Positions 33,792 to 44,051 of a DNA stretch of 64,000 nucleotides are shown here, one piece after another. This DNA is from Psococerastis gibbosa. Its lineage: Eukaryota > Arthropoda > Insecta > Psocodea > Psocidae. The first letter of the stretch is position 1, and the number at the start of each line of letters is the position of its first letter. The position numbers were made by a program, and so were the translations under genes. The notes under the pieces are model-generated. The model was given only the letters and a program-made list of their open reading frames with translations, made no database searches and was not told the DNA's origin. The stretch is from assembly GCA_963971405.1 (NCBI GenBank), contig OZ020491.1, positions 31,733,019 to 31,797,018 on the forward strand, in the 5' to 3' direction.

Positions 33792-34068
33792 ATTCCACGA
33801 AGTCACGAGTAATCTAATTTTTCTATTGTGTTTAGTAAGTTAGTTATTTACTTTAGCAACATAAGGCCACTACCACCATGCGTCGGTAAATTAAGGGAAG
33901 AGATGAATCCACCACATATATTTCCCCTTTTACAACAATATACTATATTGCTGTAAGAAGGATAGTCGTCATAAGTACAGACCAATATGTTTGTCGCTAG
34001 TCGAAAGCGACCCCTACAAAGTCAATAATAATGACATTATCAGTAATCTCATTACTATTCAGTAATGC
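33792..34068 (+). repeat. Direct repeat, right copy
   Basis: Partner of 33415-33703, offset 377 bp. The 88-bp spacer between them is unique. It abuts the Harbinger-like MITE starting at 34071, which may have inserted at its end. Confidence 0.85.
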
Positions 34069-34070
34069 AT

Positions 34071-34423
34071 ACGGTGACGTGGTAGCAGATCATTAATAAA
34101 GGCGGGGTTCCACCGACCTCTCATTGCAGACTGCAAATGACATTGACGAAAATTTTTGTTTTACTCTATGCCACAGTTAAAATTGATCAACGATCATAGA
34201 GTAAAATCACAAACAAACAAACTAAAATCATAAAATGGCGTCATGGGATATGTTAATTACAAACATTTTAATAGATTTCTATAAAATGAAAAATTCAAAT
34301 TTCCGTCAATGTCATTTGCATTCTGCAATGAGAGGTCGTCGGAAACCCCGCCTAAGTCTTGAATGTCTGCTACCAGGTCACCGTATGTGTATTTTGCACT
34401 TGCAGGTCAGTGGAAACCGCGCC
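34071..34423. mobile_element. PIF/Harbinger-like MITE, variant copy
   Basis: Carries the family words GACGTGGTAGCAGA, GGTTCCACCGACCTC, TGCAAATGACATTGACG and their complements, ending GGAAACCGCGCC before TAA. The middle includes the ATAGATTTCTAT palindrome. Sequence differs from 16974-17353 by many substitutions, so this is an older insertion. Confidence 0.75.
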
Positions 34424-34534
34424 TAAGGTAATGTTATTATTACTGACCGTGTAGGGGCCGCTGAAGAGGAAAGGAATAGTTGAACGGACGATCAATTTAC
34501 TGTTTACATCTGTTAATTAGTAGGTTACTGCAGT

Positions 34535-34703
34535 CAAGGCCGTAGCCACGGGGGGTTCATGGGGGTTCAAACCCCCCTCCCCCCGAAGTGAAATGGCTTG
34601 GAATCGGATTTTGAGAAGAAAAATAAAAACTACTATGTAATATCCAATGCATTTTCTGAAAATCCCCCCCCCCCCCCGAAAGAAAATCCTGGCTACGGCC
34701 CTG
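34535..34703. mobile_element. hAT-like MITE with perfect 8-bp duplication
   Basis: 169 bp, starting CAAGGCCGTAGCCACGG and ending CCTGGCTACGGCCCTG, flanked by identical ACTGCAGT on both sides (34527-34534, 34704-34711). Two C-rich tracts flank a short centre. The 8-bp duplication and the CA(A/G)GGCCGTAGCC end fit hAT. Confidence 0.9.
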
Positions 34704-34711
34704 ACTGCAGT

Positions 34712-35744
34712 CCTTCTGTGTGGCATTATAAAGCATTGTACTTTACTTCTATCTTAACATAACATTGTCTCACGGCGCGGGGGGGGGGGCGCCACGGTTG
34801 TTCAAACTCCCGAGGTCACGGTCATGCAAGGGCGGATTCTGCCCATTTTTGAGTCATTGTGGGTCAAAATAGAACAAACATCTGTAGTATCGGTTAAAGA
34901 AAGAAGAAAGACAGAATTGTCTGTATTTTCCATATGGGCGAATTTTGGGCCTTTCGGCCCACTCTTACAACTCAATTTAATTGTTATAAATTAACTTACA
35001 ACAGATTTACTATTTTTTTTTTGGGGGGGGGGAGTAGCTCTCTAGCTGTATCTATCCCCATGCGGCCTTGTGATTCTACTTTCTCTAAATTAACCGACGT
35101 TTGGTGGTTTAATGACTATAAAATCCATATTGACAGCGATAGGTTAGGTTAGGCTCCTTTAAGTACATTAGTTCGTAGTAGGCTTAGTTATAAGTAGTTT
35201 TATGGTGTGAATGTTGTGAGTGTAAAGACCGGCCGGTCGAAGTTAGGCTACGTACTACCAGCGCTAAGTTATATTTTCATTTATTTCTTAAAAGACGTAA
35301 TACCGTGAAGCCCTAACTGCATTTGTTTTAAGAACGGTTGTTTTTGAATTTGCCTGTACTTGAAGTTTGAACATGCACTTGCTTTGTGCTTATTAGATAC
35401 GTTGTATTGAAAGCTGGGCGGACTTGACCATTTTGCGCCTAGATAAGCTTAGTGTTCATCGTGCCATAGCACACAAGATATGGAAGAATATGTAATTGTA
35501 AAGGTGCGAACCTAATATTTTTATTTAATACGGACAAAATTACGGTATTATGTATTCTACGTCTTGCCAGGGGAAATTCTTGTATGAGATTGTGAAAAGG
35601 CAATACGACCTTTAGGTATTTTGACCCAATTATTGGAATGGGGTGACAATGCAGCTAACCCATGTCTATTCGCTGTGTAAAAATAGGTATTTTTCTAACC
35701 TGAAGTAAAGAACCAATGAACCATGCTTTAATATTTATCAATTA
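34712..35744. other. Intergenic, nothing recognised
   Basis: Two G-runs (34781-34789 and 35024-35032) and a GGTTAGGTTAGG at 35141-35152. No coding or repeat signal otherwise. Confidence 0.4.
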
Positions 35745-35887
35745 GGCGGGTATTCCACATACGTACATCGTCAATGAAAATTATGAAATTGAAGGTGGTA
35801 GCAGACATTAAAGACATACTAAAAATTCGGCTACCACCTTCAATTTCATAATTTTCATTGACGATGTACGTATGTGGAATACCCGCC
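35745..35887. mobile_element. Perfect 58-bp palindromic MITE, TTA duplication
   Basis: Arms 35745-35802 and 35830-35887 are exact reverse complements over 58 bp around a 27-bp spacer, flanked by TTA (35742-35744 and 35888-35890). It shares GGTGGTAGC and AGACATTAAAGAC with the Harbinger-like family but the arms are otherwise new. Zero mismatches imply a very young insertion or recent arm homogenisation. Confidence 0.9.
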
Positions 35888-36733
35888 TTAGTAAAGTGTA
35901 ATAGAATAATAAAATAACACAGTTTGTATAATCAGAAAAAAATATACCTACTTAAATTTTTATTAGAACAAACTCGTAAATATTACAGTGATTGTCCTTT
36001 AACTTTATTTATAATGCGCTACCAGATTGAAAGTTTAATCTCTGTACTTAACTAACAGAAAATTATAAAATAGTTATTTGAAAGACACATCCTGGATGTC
36101 TTTCAATGAATAATAAAATGTTATCTAAATTAGTGGCCCTGCAATTTAAATTCTATAGTACTAAACGGTTTTCAAACTGGTACTTAGACTTCCTGCGTTG
36201 GAAAAGGAAAACGGGTACCTGCTTTAGAAAACCTGTAGCCTACATCACTTCATCAAAAAAAAAATTCACCCAGTCCGTGCAGCCCTCGTCCGTGAACCAC
36301 AAAGATGCCCATGATTTAACATCTGCCACGTACATCATCTACGGCTGTATCCTCGGGCATTGTCATCAAGCTCACATTCGGGTCCCCAACAAAGGGTGGT
36401 CCCCCACAATCTTATCTTCTTATTCCATGTTATTGAATTAATTTTCCAAACGAAAATAAAAGGTAAAGCTCCTAAAATAATATTTTCCGTCCTTTTACTC
36501 TTGCTACTCAATCGGAAAAAGCACAAAGCTCAGCCAAAATCCTGTTTTCCTGTTTTCTCCTGTCCATCTTCAATATTTCGCTACTCCTTATTTTTTCTGA
36601 TTATACAAACTGTGTTATTTTATTATTTTCTTACAAAAGGTAGCGTAATAGTTCTGTTGTTAATGCCGAATATCATTAAATTCTAACGAGCAGGCCCCAA
36701 ATTGAGGAGTTACAGGCAGATCATTCGTCAAAA

Positions 36734-36737
<4 letters not shown>
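35888..36737. other. Intergenic, nothing recognised
   Basis: Open frames on both strands near 36106-36686 show no family motif. AT content is high. Confidence 0.35.
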
Positions 36738-36774
<37 letters not shown>

Positions 36775-36856
36775 ATACTGGGGCCTCCTAACTTTTAAAT
36801 CCATTGAAATGTCGACCATCACAAAGCTATCCTTATACCAACGTATAAATATGTAA
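36738..36856 (-). repeat. Family Z fragment with 36-T internal run
   Basis: Reversed, 36856-36774 reads TATAAGGATAGCTTTGTGAT, GGTCGACATTTCAATGGATT, as in 4208-4881, and reaches the family's internal short A-run, which here is expanded to 36 (T at 36738-36773 on the plus strand). After the run the family text resumes weakly (TGGTTTTGACGAATG). Confidence 0.6.
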
Positions 36857-37074
36857 GCAATAAGTGACAGAACACTGAAAGTGTATGAATCATGCATGAT
36901 TGAGCATGGAGTTTGATACATTTATGCCTACATAGCATATCACAGCCATTTATTTTCCACCCAAATTCACATTACCTTTTTTAATGTACATACATAGTTT
37001 TTTTTTATCGAGCATGTTGTTGCAGCACTGTATGCTAAGTCCTACAAAGTATCCAGTTGTTTTTCATTTTTAAT

Positions 37075-37330
37075 TAGAATAGGCCTTGATCCTTCTTCCT
37101 CCCGTACGTAAATCCTTCCATTAGAGCACGACTTTACGCACGAATTTATAGCCTTTTTCATTCGCTGTTTTTTCGTTTTGTGTAACACTTTTTTGTAATA
37201 TTTCGTAAGGCTTTCGTTAATGCATATTCTGCATGTTTTTCCATCTCCTATAGGATATCTCCTTGGCTTATTTTCGCGTTTATTTGAGACAGGATGAGGT
37301 TTCGTTTTTACGCTAATAATAATATTGAAT
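37075..37330 (-). CDS. Candidate 3' exon with paired Cys, basic
   Basis: Minus strand: acceptor ATTATTATTAG then an open frame reading KTKPHPVSNKRENKPRRYPI, GDGKTCRICINESLTKYYKK, VLHKTKKQRMKKAINSCVKS, CSNGRIYVREEEGSRPILIK and ending KQLDTL at TAG near 37054. The C-x2-C and C-x3-C pairs resemble the Cys-rich C-terminal region of piggyBac-type transposases, which is a guess. A 49-bp intron would join it to the exon at 37363, though an in-frame TAG just before that donor argues against translation through it in the current state. Confidence 0.4.
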
Positions 37331-37362
37331 CGTCAATTCTACTATAATCGACGAAACTTACC

Positions 37363-37845
37363 CTAGTCTGGTTTTTTGGGAGGCACTTCTATATCGTCAA
37401 ATGTTACCGCCTCATCATCGTGCGATGATGTTTTTGACTCGACACTGTCAGAATCGCTGCTGTCTTCATCTTCCAAGTATTTTTGGTTCCTCGGCCGCTT
37501 CCTCTTTTTTGTTTCCTTATTCCCCAACAAAGACTCTATGTCCGTAACTTCTTCCAAAGCCTTTTCTATTCCAAAGGTCGACGAGGGTCTGGTTTTTCGG
37601 GATGCACTTCTATATTGTCAAATGTTACCGCCTCATCATCGTGCGATGATGTTGTTGACTCGACACTGTCATAATCGCTGCTGTCTTCATCTTCCAAGTA
37701 TTTTTGGTTCCTCGGCCGCTTCCTCTTTTTTGTTTCCTTATTCCCCAACAAAGACTCTATGTCCGTAACTTCTTCCAAAGCCTTTTCAATTCCAAAGGTC
37801 GACGAGGGTCTGGTTTTCCGGGAGGCATTTCTATATTGTTAATTC
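37363..37845 (-). pseudogene. Tandemly duplicated acidic/basic exon
   Basis: A 221-bp unit occurs 2.2 times. Each copy opens in the frame RKTRPSSTFGIEKALEEVTD, then IESLLGNKETKKRKRPRNQK, YLEDEDSSD(S/Y)DSVES and TSSHDDEAVTFD(D/N)IEV. Because 221 is not divisible by three, reading through two units shifts frame and meets a stop, so at most one copy can be used per transcript unless splicing intervenes. The copies differ at about ten positions. The composition (basic KKRKRPR followed by an acidic Ser/Asp tract) suggests a nuclear protein N-terminus. Followed by 37075-37330. Confidence 0.5.
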
Positions 37846-38740
37846 TCACGATTATACAATTATCATTCTCATTTAATGATGTCCTCAGCAGTTAAACATT
37901 TTGGGAGGAGAAACAATATGCTTGATGCGACTTCTCGAGTAATATGCCGCATCTTCAAATTTGTGTTCACTCTTTGCTTCCAATAATTTGGTTTTGTTCG
38001 CCAACATCAATTTCTGATTTATAGATATTTTTTTGATTCCGTGAACCAATAGAAGCTTCAATGGTTATGCAGTTATCAAAATTGTCCAGCAATTTCGTTT
38101 TGTAGCATTTCGGGTCGGCAATCATGGATATCTTGGAATTCGATTTCAGGTTCTCCGAACTCTAATAGCAGAGCCAGGCATATTTACGTAATAATTGAGC
38201 AAAATACATTACTTTGCTGTTTACAATTCTTTATTTCGTAACAAAATATTCGAGGCTGACCTATTTACCTATTTGTTGTACATAAAGGTAATTGTTTTTG
38301 TAACACATTTTCAAATACTTTACGCCCTTCATCGTTTAGGTGTAGCCCTTCAGAACAAAGGTATGGTATTAGAAACAGCGATGTATCAATAAAAATCCCC
38401 CAGTGGGTTTTAGAAGGGCTGCTTCAATAAACTTTACCTTACAGAAGAAACTCGCAGGCGACCTGGAGGCCAGGCTTGACGGCTCGACGCTCAGATGTTT
38501 TTGCAAAGCACAACACTTCAATAGGGAAAAGAGGGACAGCACATAGGGTTAAGCAGAAGAATGGAAGTAGAATACGCAGAATTACGTAATTAAAATAATT
38601 AAATCAAAACTGAAAAACATAATGGACTTGCGAACTCTGGCTCTGGCTGGCTTATATACGGTTGCAAGTTTAAAACAGAATTAGAGATTAGAGAGTGTTT
38701 TCCTCTATATACCACACAAATTCCAGGCTAACGTCCATTT
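37846..38740. other. Intergenic, nothing recognised
   Basis: No motif or repeat match. A possible upstream exon of the gene at 37075-37845 would lie here on the minus strand but none was convincing. Confidence 0.35.
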
Positions 38741-39273
38741 AATAATAATAATAATAATAAAAATGCCTGTATTTATTAGAAAAACATTACAAATCATACA
38801 TTACAAACCGGTGCCAAAAAGGCGTGGTGGGATCACCGAGCAATTTACAATTTACTTTATTATATTAGTATAGAATCAAGCAAATAGCACTGTAGCAATG
38901 ATGCATTTGAAGCAGAATAAATTATTGCGCAATCATCTGCGAAACTTAAAAAATAACTATTATTATTTAGTTTCAAGTTGCTTAACCCATTAATAAGTAT
39001 AAGGAAAAATAATGGAGCCATCCCAGAATCCTGCCAAATTCCATATTTCAGAGGGTTTTTTTTATCACTTACATATTGATCATGAACTTTTGTAATCTGT
39101 ACTCTATTTAATAAATATGATTGAATCCACGTTAATGGCTTGCCTCTTATGCCTGCAGCCGCAATTATTTTTATCAATAGATCTCTACTAATAAAATCGA
39201 AACACTTGCTCAAATCAATGTGGCTAGCAGCAACTTTTTCGCCTTTATCAAGTCCCAAAATAACAGGAGTCAT
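38741..39273 (-). pseudogene. LINE reverse transcriptase fragment with ATT tail
   Basis: Minus frame: VAASHIDLSKCFDFISRDLL is the RT fingers/palm start (A-F-D equivalent is CFDFI), then GIRGKPLTWIQSYLLNR, LILINGLSN and LSFADDCAII with the FADD catalytic pair intact. Coding similarity stops at 38860 and a 3' UTR with an AATAATAATAATAA tail (38742-38760) follows, so the RT thumb has been deleted. Jockey/R1-like by the YLxNR and FADD context. Confidence 0.8.
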
Positions 39274-39521
39274 GTCATTGTAAATAGTTTGTGACCGGAT
39301 CGGTATCGATTGGTACAGCTTACCGTTCTCGATCTGATAACTTCAGTAGCAATCAGGGTGATTGGCGACATTCCTGACCAGATCTCCGTACCAGGAGTCT
39401 TTATGCCTCCTTTTTTCGTCGATTTCCAAGCTTCCCATGATAGGGTCGTTTCATTCCATCTCCGTCTCGTATAGGGGTTTCGAGACAGCATGCCGCACAG
39501 CCCGAAAAAGGCCGGAAGTAT

Positions 39522-39647
39522 GAGTTGGAAACTGACCTTCGCGAGTTGGGAGTCCGTAGATAGTAGAGGGTTGTTCAAAACCGAGATGACTGGAGGAGTG
39601 TTGTAGAGCTGAGCAAAGCTCATCAAGGGCTGTAGAGCCAGAAAAAG
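39522..39647 (+). pseudogene. LINE post-RT tail fragment
   Basis: Plus frame ELETDLRELGVRR, two stops, then VVQNRDDWRSVVELSKAHQG, the tail typical of RTE/CR1 elements (DLxELGV ... AxDRxxWRxxV ... AxxGL). Opposite in orientation to its LINE neighbour at 38741-39273. Confidence 0.7.
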
Positions 39648-40318
39648 AGGTCGCACAACCCGTTTTCTCACCCTGGCGTGTGTTAATGTGTTAATGATCT
39701 CAGATAGCAATTAAGATAGTAAACGTGTTTATGATCTCAGATATCAATTGAGATCTTATATGTATGATGATTTCCGAGGCGACTTGACTTCTGCGAGCCA
39801 GTGTTTTTAAAGCACACCCAGGGATTCGGTATGAATAGTGTGCGTCCGATGCGGTTCCAGCTTCGACAGTGAAACAAGCAAGACAGTGCATGACCCTTAG
39901 GTCAGGAATAGTAGAGTTGGGTAACTGCATTTGCATTTGCCTACGGAAAAATCTGGTGTTCCCAAGACCGGTTTAGAGGAGAGGGCATCCCCTTAAAAAA
40001 AAATCACTGGCATTACTATACTATACATTACTATAGTTGCAGAAATTATGGGTATGAGCGTGTAGCTCTGTTTTTTTGTAATATTTTTCTTATAAAATGC
40101 TTTTGAACCGTCACGAGTTGTTTCCACCATGTAGGGTACGTGCTACCAAATATAAGATGTTTCGAACTCAGGTCAACACTTACGTTCTTGGCGGAGGTAT
40201 CCATGCCACCCTCAAAGGCCCGGTCTCCCCGCAGCTTACGCTTTTTACAGGGTGAAATAGCTTGTGGCTCGTCCTGGCGCCACAAATTTAACTTCGCGGT
40301 TCTCTACGACCGCGTCAA

Positions 40319-41731
40319 CTAACGAGATGGGGCAACCTTCGCTTCCGTGGCTTTCTTGGTGGAGGGGAGCTTCGACGGGAAAATCTGAAATTAAAAGAAT
40401 AAAAGGGTTAGCTTGTCGATGTGAGTGTTTTTCATTTGGGGAATTTGAAGTTACATAAATGAATAGAAGGTGGGGGGAGGGGCGTTTGCTATGCTGCGGT
40501 TATGAGAGGACCGGACACGGGACGTTCGGGGGAACAATGTAGCGTTGCAGCTTTATGAGCACCTCCTCGTCAAGCTTGAGTTGAGCGCATCAAAATAAGT
40601 TCTGGCCAGCAATGGGGTCTTTATATAAGTTAAACTCTCCGTTTGAATACATGAAATATGCTTTACACGCACTCTAAACCAAACACGTGCATGTGCCGCA
40701 TGGTCAAAAGGTAACAGGTCAAGTTATACTCATGTGTGGAGAGACCACATTATTGTCCTTTCAAGCCGTCGTGGGGCATCATATTTCATTGGAGGCGTTG
40801 ATACGTAGCAGAGCTAACAATGGGGCAATCCATAACCCGCACGCCTATTCAATTGTACAAAATAACAACGCAACTGGTCTGTGTTCACTAGCAATGACAT
40901 CTATGAAAATACTCCCAATGTACCGACAGTGAGGGTAGATCACTTGATGCAAAGTCTAGGTACGTTAAGGGTCCTTATCACGGTTACCTCGTTTGGTTCA
41001 GTCCTCGCCGACTCGGACTTCTCAAGGTTCATAACATTACTGCTATATCTAACCACGATTGAGTGATCCCGCTTGTCCGCATGGAACCCGGACTCCCTTG
41101 ACACCGCATGGGCCAGGTCCTGAAGCACAAGCATGCACGGTCAATAGGATTATAAAACCCATAAACAGTATTCCAAATAGTTGTGTACATAAATATAAAT
41201 GGGTTGAGGTCTGGCCTGCAGGATCCCTTGATGCTGGGCCTATGTATGGTAAAGGTCCCTATCACCGTTGCCTCGTTGTGGCCTGTTTTCGGTTTGCGTC
41301 TCGCTAGAAACAGGTGGAAAGTCTTCTGACTCGTGTTTGCATTCAACTGATCATGCGGCAGAATGCATTCTTCAGTCACCACTTGCGGGGGGACTTCAAG
41401 GGGGGTAAGAGCCTTGTCTAGTCCCTGAAACACAGACATACACGGTCACTACGATACGAAAAACCCATAAACAGTATTCCAAATAGTTGAATATATCAGT
41501 ATTAATGAGTTGAGGTCTGGCTTTGTAGTGGTCAGATTAGTTCAGGACTCAGTTTCAATGCATTAAACAAGCCTTTCACGCTTTAAATCGTTAAAGCGTT
41601 GCAATGTCAATGAGGTCAGATCTCTTGATGCCGGACCTGGGTATTGTAAAGGTCCTTATCACGCTTACCTCGTTGTCATCAGGCTTGGTTGTTTTTCTCT
41701 CTAGCTGCAGGAACAAAGCCATCTCACTCAT
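40319..41731 (-). CDS. Array gene copy 1 (predicted 4 exons, 137 aa)
   Basis: Same model as the reference copy at 42604-44016, exons at 41731-41669, 41424-41272, 41119-40988 and 40384-40319. Exons are unchanged. This unit differs from the others downstream of the stop (TTTCGAAC in place of CATCGAAC and AAAGGCCC for AATGGCCC) and is the only one without TTAGG repeats on its low-coordinate side, as expected for the array edge. Confidence 0.5.
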
Positions 41732-42329
41732 GCCTACTTTAATTAAAGTTTATTTATTGTTTAATTTTACTGGTTTAGATGCCTTTTAAGTTTTTTCATA
41801 AATATTTTTACTACACCTAAGTAACACGCTTGGATGACTTGGTGGCTGTGCCAAGAATCATCAAATTTATTATACTCCCTCAAAATCATAGTTTGTCGGG
41901 ACGGTCCCTCTTGACTCAAACTCACTTCACTTTTTGCCATACAAGTTGAGATCGCTTCTGGAAGGAATTTATTCAAACGCGTATCTTTAATTTTTTTATA
42001 AGTCAATATAATCCTTTTAGGGTAGTTTTCGCCAACACAATCACATTCAACCAATCTTTTTGCACATTGACCGTCACATGCTTACTCATATTTTTAATAG
42101 TATAGTAGCATGTATGCTATAGCCCCCCCCCCCCCTTGGGCACGGGCCTGGCTCCCTGGCACACCCGGCTCCAGAAACGTCAAATCCAATATTTGACTAT
42201 TCTGACTAATTAGCATTAGGTAACACAGCCACTACTATGATGCAATTTTTGTTTTGACCTCCGCAAGAAAAAAAAAAATGATGCTATTGTGAATGTTTTA
42301 TTTTCAAAATTTTTTAGTCATGTTCCAAT

Positions 42330-42372
42330 CTCGAGCCTTGTTAGGTTAGGTTAGGTTAGGTTAAGCCTCGAG
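42330..42372 (+). repeat. Telomere-type (TTAGG)4 tract between CTCGAG sites
   Basis: CTCGAG at 42330-42335, four perfect TTAGG at 42341-42360, TTAAG, then CTCGAG at 42367-42372. The same block occurs before each later unit (for example 44628, 46911, 49196, 51482, 53765); the one before unit 8 (about 56048) has one TTAGG changed to TTAAG. TTAGG is the ancestral arthropod telomere repeat. Confidence 0.9.
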
Positions 42373-42603
42373 TTTTTATAAATGCTTTTGAACCGTCACG
42401 AGTTGTTTCCACCATGTAGGGTACGTGCTACCAAATATAAGATGCATCGAACTCAGGTCAACACTTACGTTCTTGGCGGAGGTATCCATGCCACCCTCAA
42501 TGGCCCGGTCTCCCCGCAGCTTACGCTTTTTACAGGGTGAAATAGCTTGTGGCTCGTCCTGGCGCCACAAATTTAACTTCGCGGTTCTCTACGACCGCGT
42601 CAA

Positions 42604-44016
42604 CTAACGAGATGGGGCAACCTTCGCTTCCGTGGCTTTCTTGGTGGAGGGGAGCTTCGACGGGAAAATCTGAAATTAAAAGAATAAAAGGGTTAGCTTG
42701 TCGATGTGAGTGTTTTTCATTTGGGGAATTTGAAGTTACATAAATGAATAGAAGGTGGGGGGAGGGGCGTTTGCTATGCTGCGGTTATGAGAGGACCGGA
42801 CACGGGACGTTCGGGGGAACAATGTAGCGTTGCAGCTTTATGAGCACCTCCTCGTCAAGCTTGAGTTGAGCGCATCAAAATAAGTTCTGGCCAGCAATGG
42901 GGTCTTTATATAAGTTAAACTCTCCGTTTGAATACATGAAATATGCTTTACACGCACTCTAAACCAAACACGTGCATGTGCCGCATGGTCAAAAGGTAAC
43001 AGGTCAAGTTATACTCATGTGTGGAGAGACCACATTATTGTCCTTTCAAGCCGTCGTGGGGCATCATATTTCATTGGAGGCGTTGATACGTAGCAGAGCT
43101 AACAATGGGGCAATCCATAACCCGCACGCCTATTCAATTGTACAAAATAACAACGCAACTGGTCTGTGTTCACTAGCAATGACATCTATGAAAATACTCC
43201 CAATGTACCGACAGTGAGGGTAGATCACTTGATGCAAAGTCTAGGTACGTTAAGGGTCCTTATCACGGTTACCTCGTTTGGTTCAGTCCTCGCCGACTCG
43301 GACTTCTCAAGGTTCATAACATTACTGCTATATCTAACCACGATTGAGTGATCCCGCTTGTCCGCATGGAACCCGGACTCCCTTGACACCGCATGGGCCA
43401 GGTCCTGAAGCACAAGCATGCACGGTCAATAGGATTATAAAACCCATAAACAGTATTCCAAATAGTTGTGTACATAAATATAAATGGGTTGAGGTCTGGC
43501 CTGCAGGATCCCTTGATGCTGGGCCTATGTATGGTAAAGGTCCCTATCACCGTTGCCTCGTTGTGGCCTGTTTTCGGTTTGCGTCTCGCTAGAAACAGGT
43601 GGAAAGTCTTCTGACTCGTGTTTGCATTCAACTGATCATGCGGCAGAATGCATTCTTCAGTCACCACTTGCGGGGGGACTTCAAGGGGGGTAAGAGCCTT
43701 GTCTAGTCCCTGAAACACAGACATACACGGTCACTACGATACGAAAAACCCATAAACAGTATTCCAAATAGTTGAATATATCAGTATTAATGAGTTGAGG
43801 TCTGGCTTTGTAGTGGTCAGATTAGTTCAGGACTCAGTTTCAATGCATTAAACAAGCCTTTCACGCTTTAAATCGTTAAAGCGTTGCAATGTCAATGAGG
43901 TCAGATCTCTTGATGCCGGACCTGGGTATTGTAAAGGTCCTTATCACGCTTACCTCGTTGTCATCAGGCTTGGTTGTTTTTCTCTCTAGCTGCAGGAACA
44001 AAGCCATCTCACTCAT
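42604..44016 (-). CDS. Array gene copy 2, reference model (4 exons, 137 aa)
   Basis: Exon 1 (44016-43954) starts at ATG, MSEMALFLQLERKTTKPDDN then E, donor GTAAGC. Exon 2 (43709-43557): acceptor TCTGTGTTTCAG, GLDKALTPLEVPPQVVTEEC, ILPHDQLNANTSQKTFHLFL, ARRKPKTGHNE, with a GC donor (GAG then GCAACG). Exon 3 (43404-43273): acceptor TGTGCTTCAG, DLAHAVSRESGFHADKRDHS, IVVRYSSNVMNLEKSESART, EPNE, donor GTAACC. Exon 4 (42669-42604): acceptor TTTTAATTTCAG, IFPSKLPSTKKATEAKVAPS, R, TAG. All junctions are phase 0. Exons 1-3 all end in (D/H/P)NE and the introns after them begin alike (GTGATA(A/G)GGACC), so they arose by exon duplication. An AATAAA lies about 300 bp past the stop. The protein is small, basic, unrecognised, without signal peptide or membrane segment. 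It could instead be non-coding satellite. Confidence 0.55.
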
Positions 44017-44051
44017 GCCTACTTTAATTAAAGTTTATTTATTGTTTAATT

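Noticed and set aside
35141..35152. GGTTAGGTTAGG as a telomere or subtelomere boundary
   Set aside because: Only two repeat units; such short matches occur by chance in AT-rich DNA and the region continues as ordinary sequence.
36738..36773. Poly(A) tail of a processed pseudogene
   Set aside because: Flanking sequence on both sides belongs to family Z and no mRNA-like sequence adjoins.
39270..39710. 146-codon minus-strand frame
   Set aside because: It is opposite a recognisable LINE tail on the plus strand (39522-39647) and contains no motif of its own.
41029..41439. Single 136-codon minus frame spanning array exon 2 and intron 2
   Set aside because: It reads through a clear acceptor at its start and continues into intron sequence homologous to intron 1, so only the part between acceptor and donor is likely to be coding.
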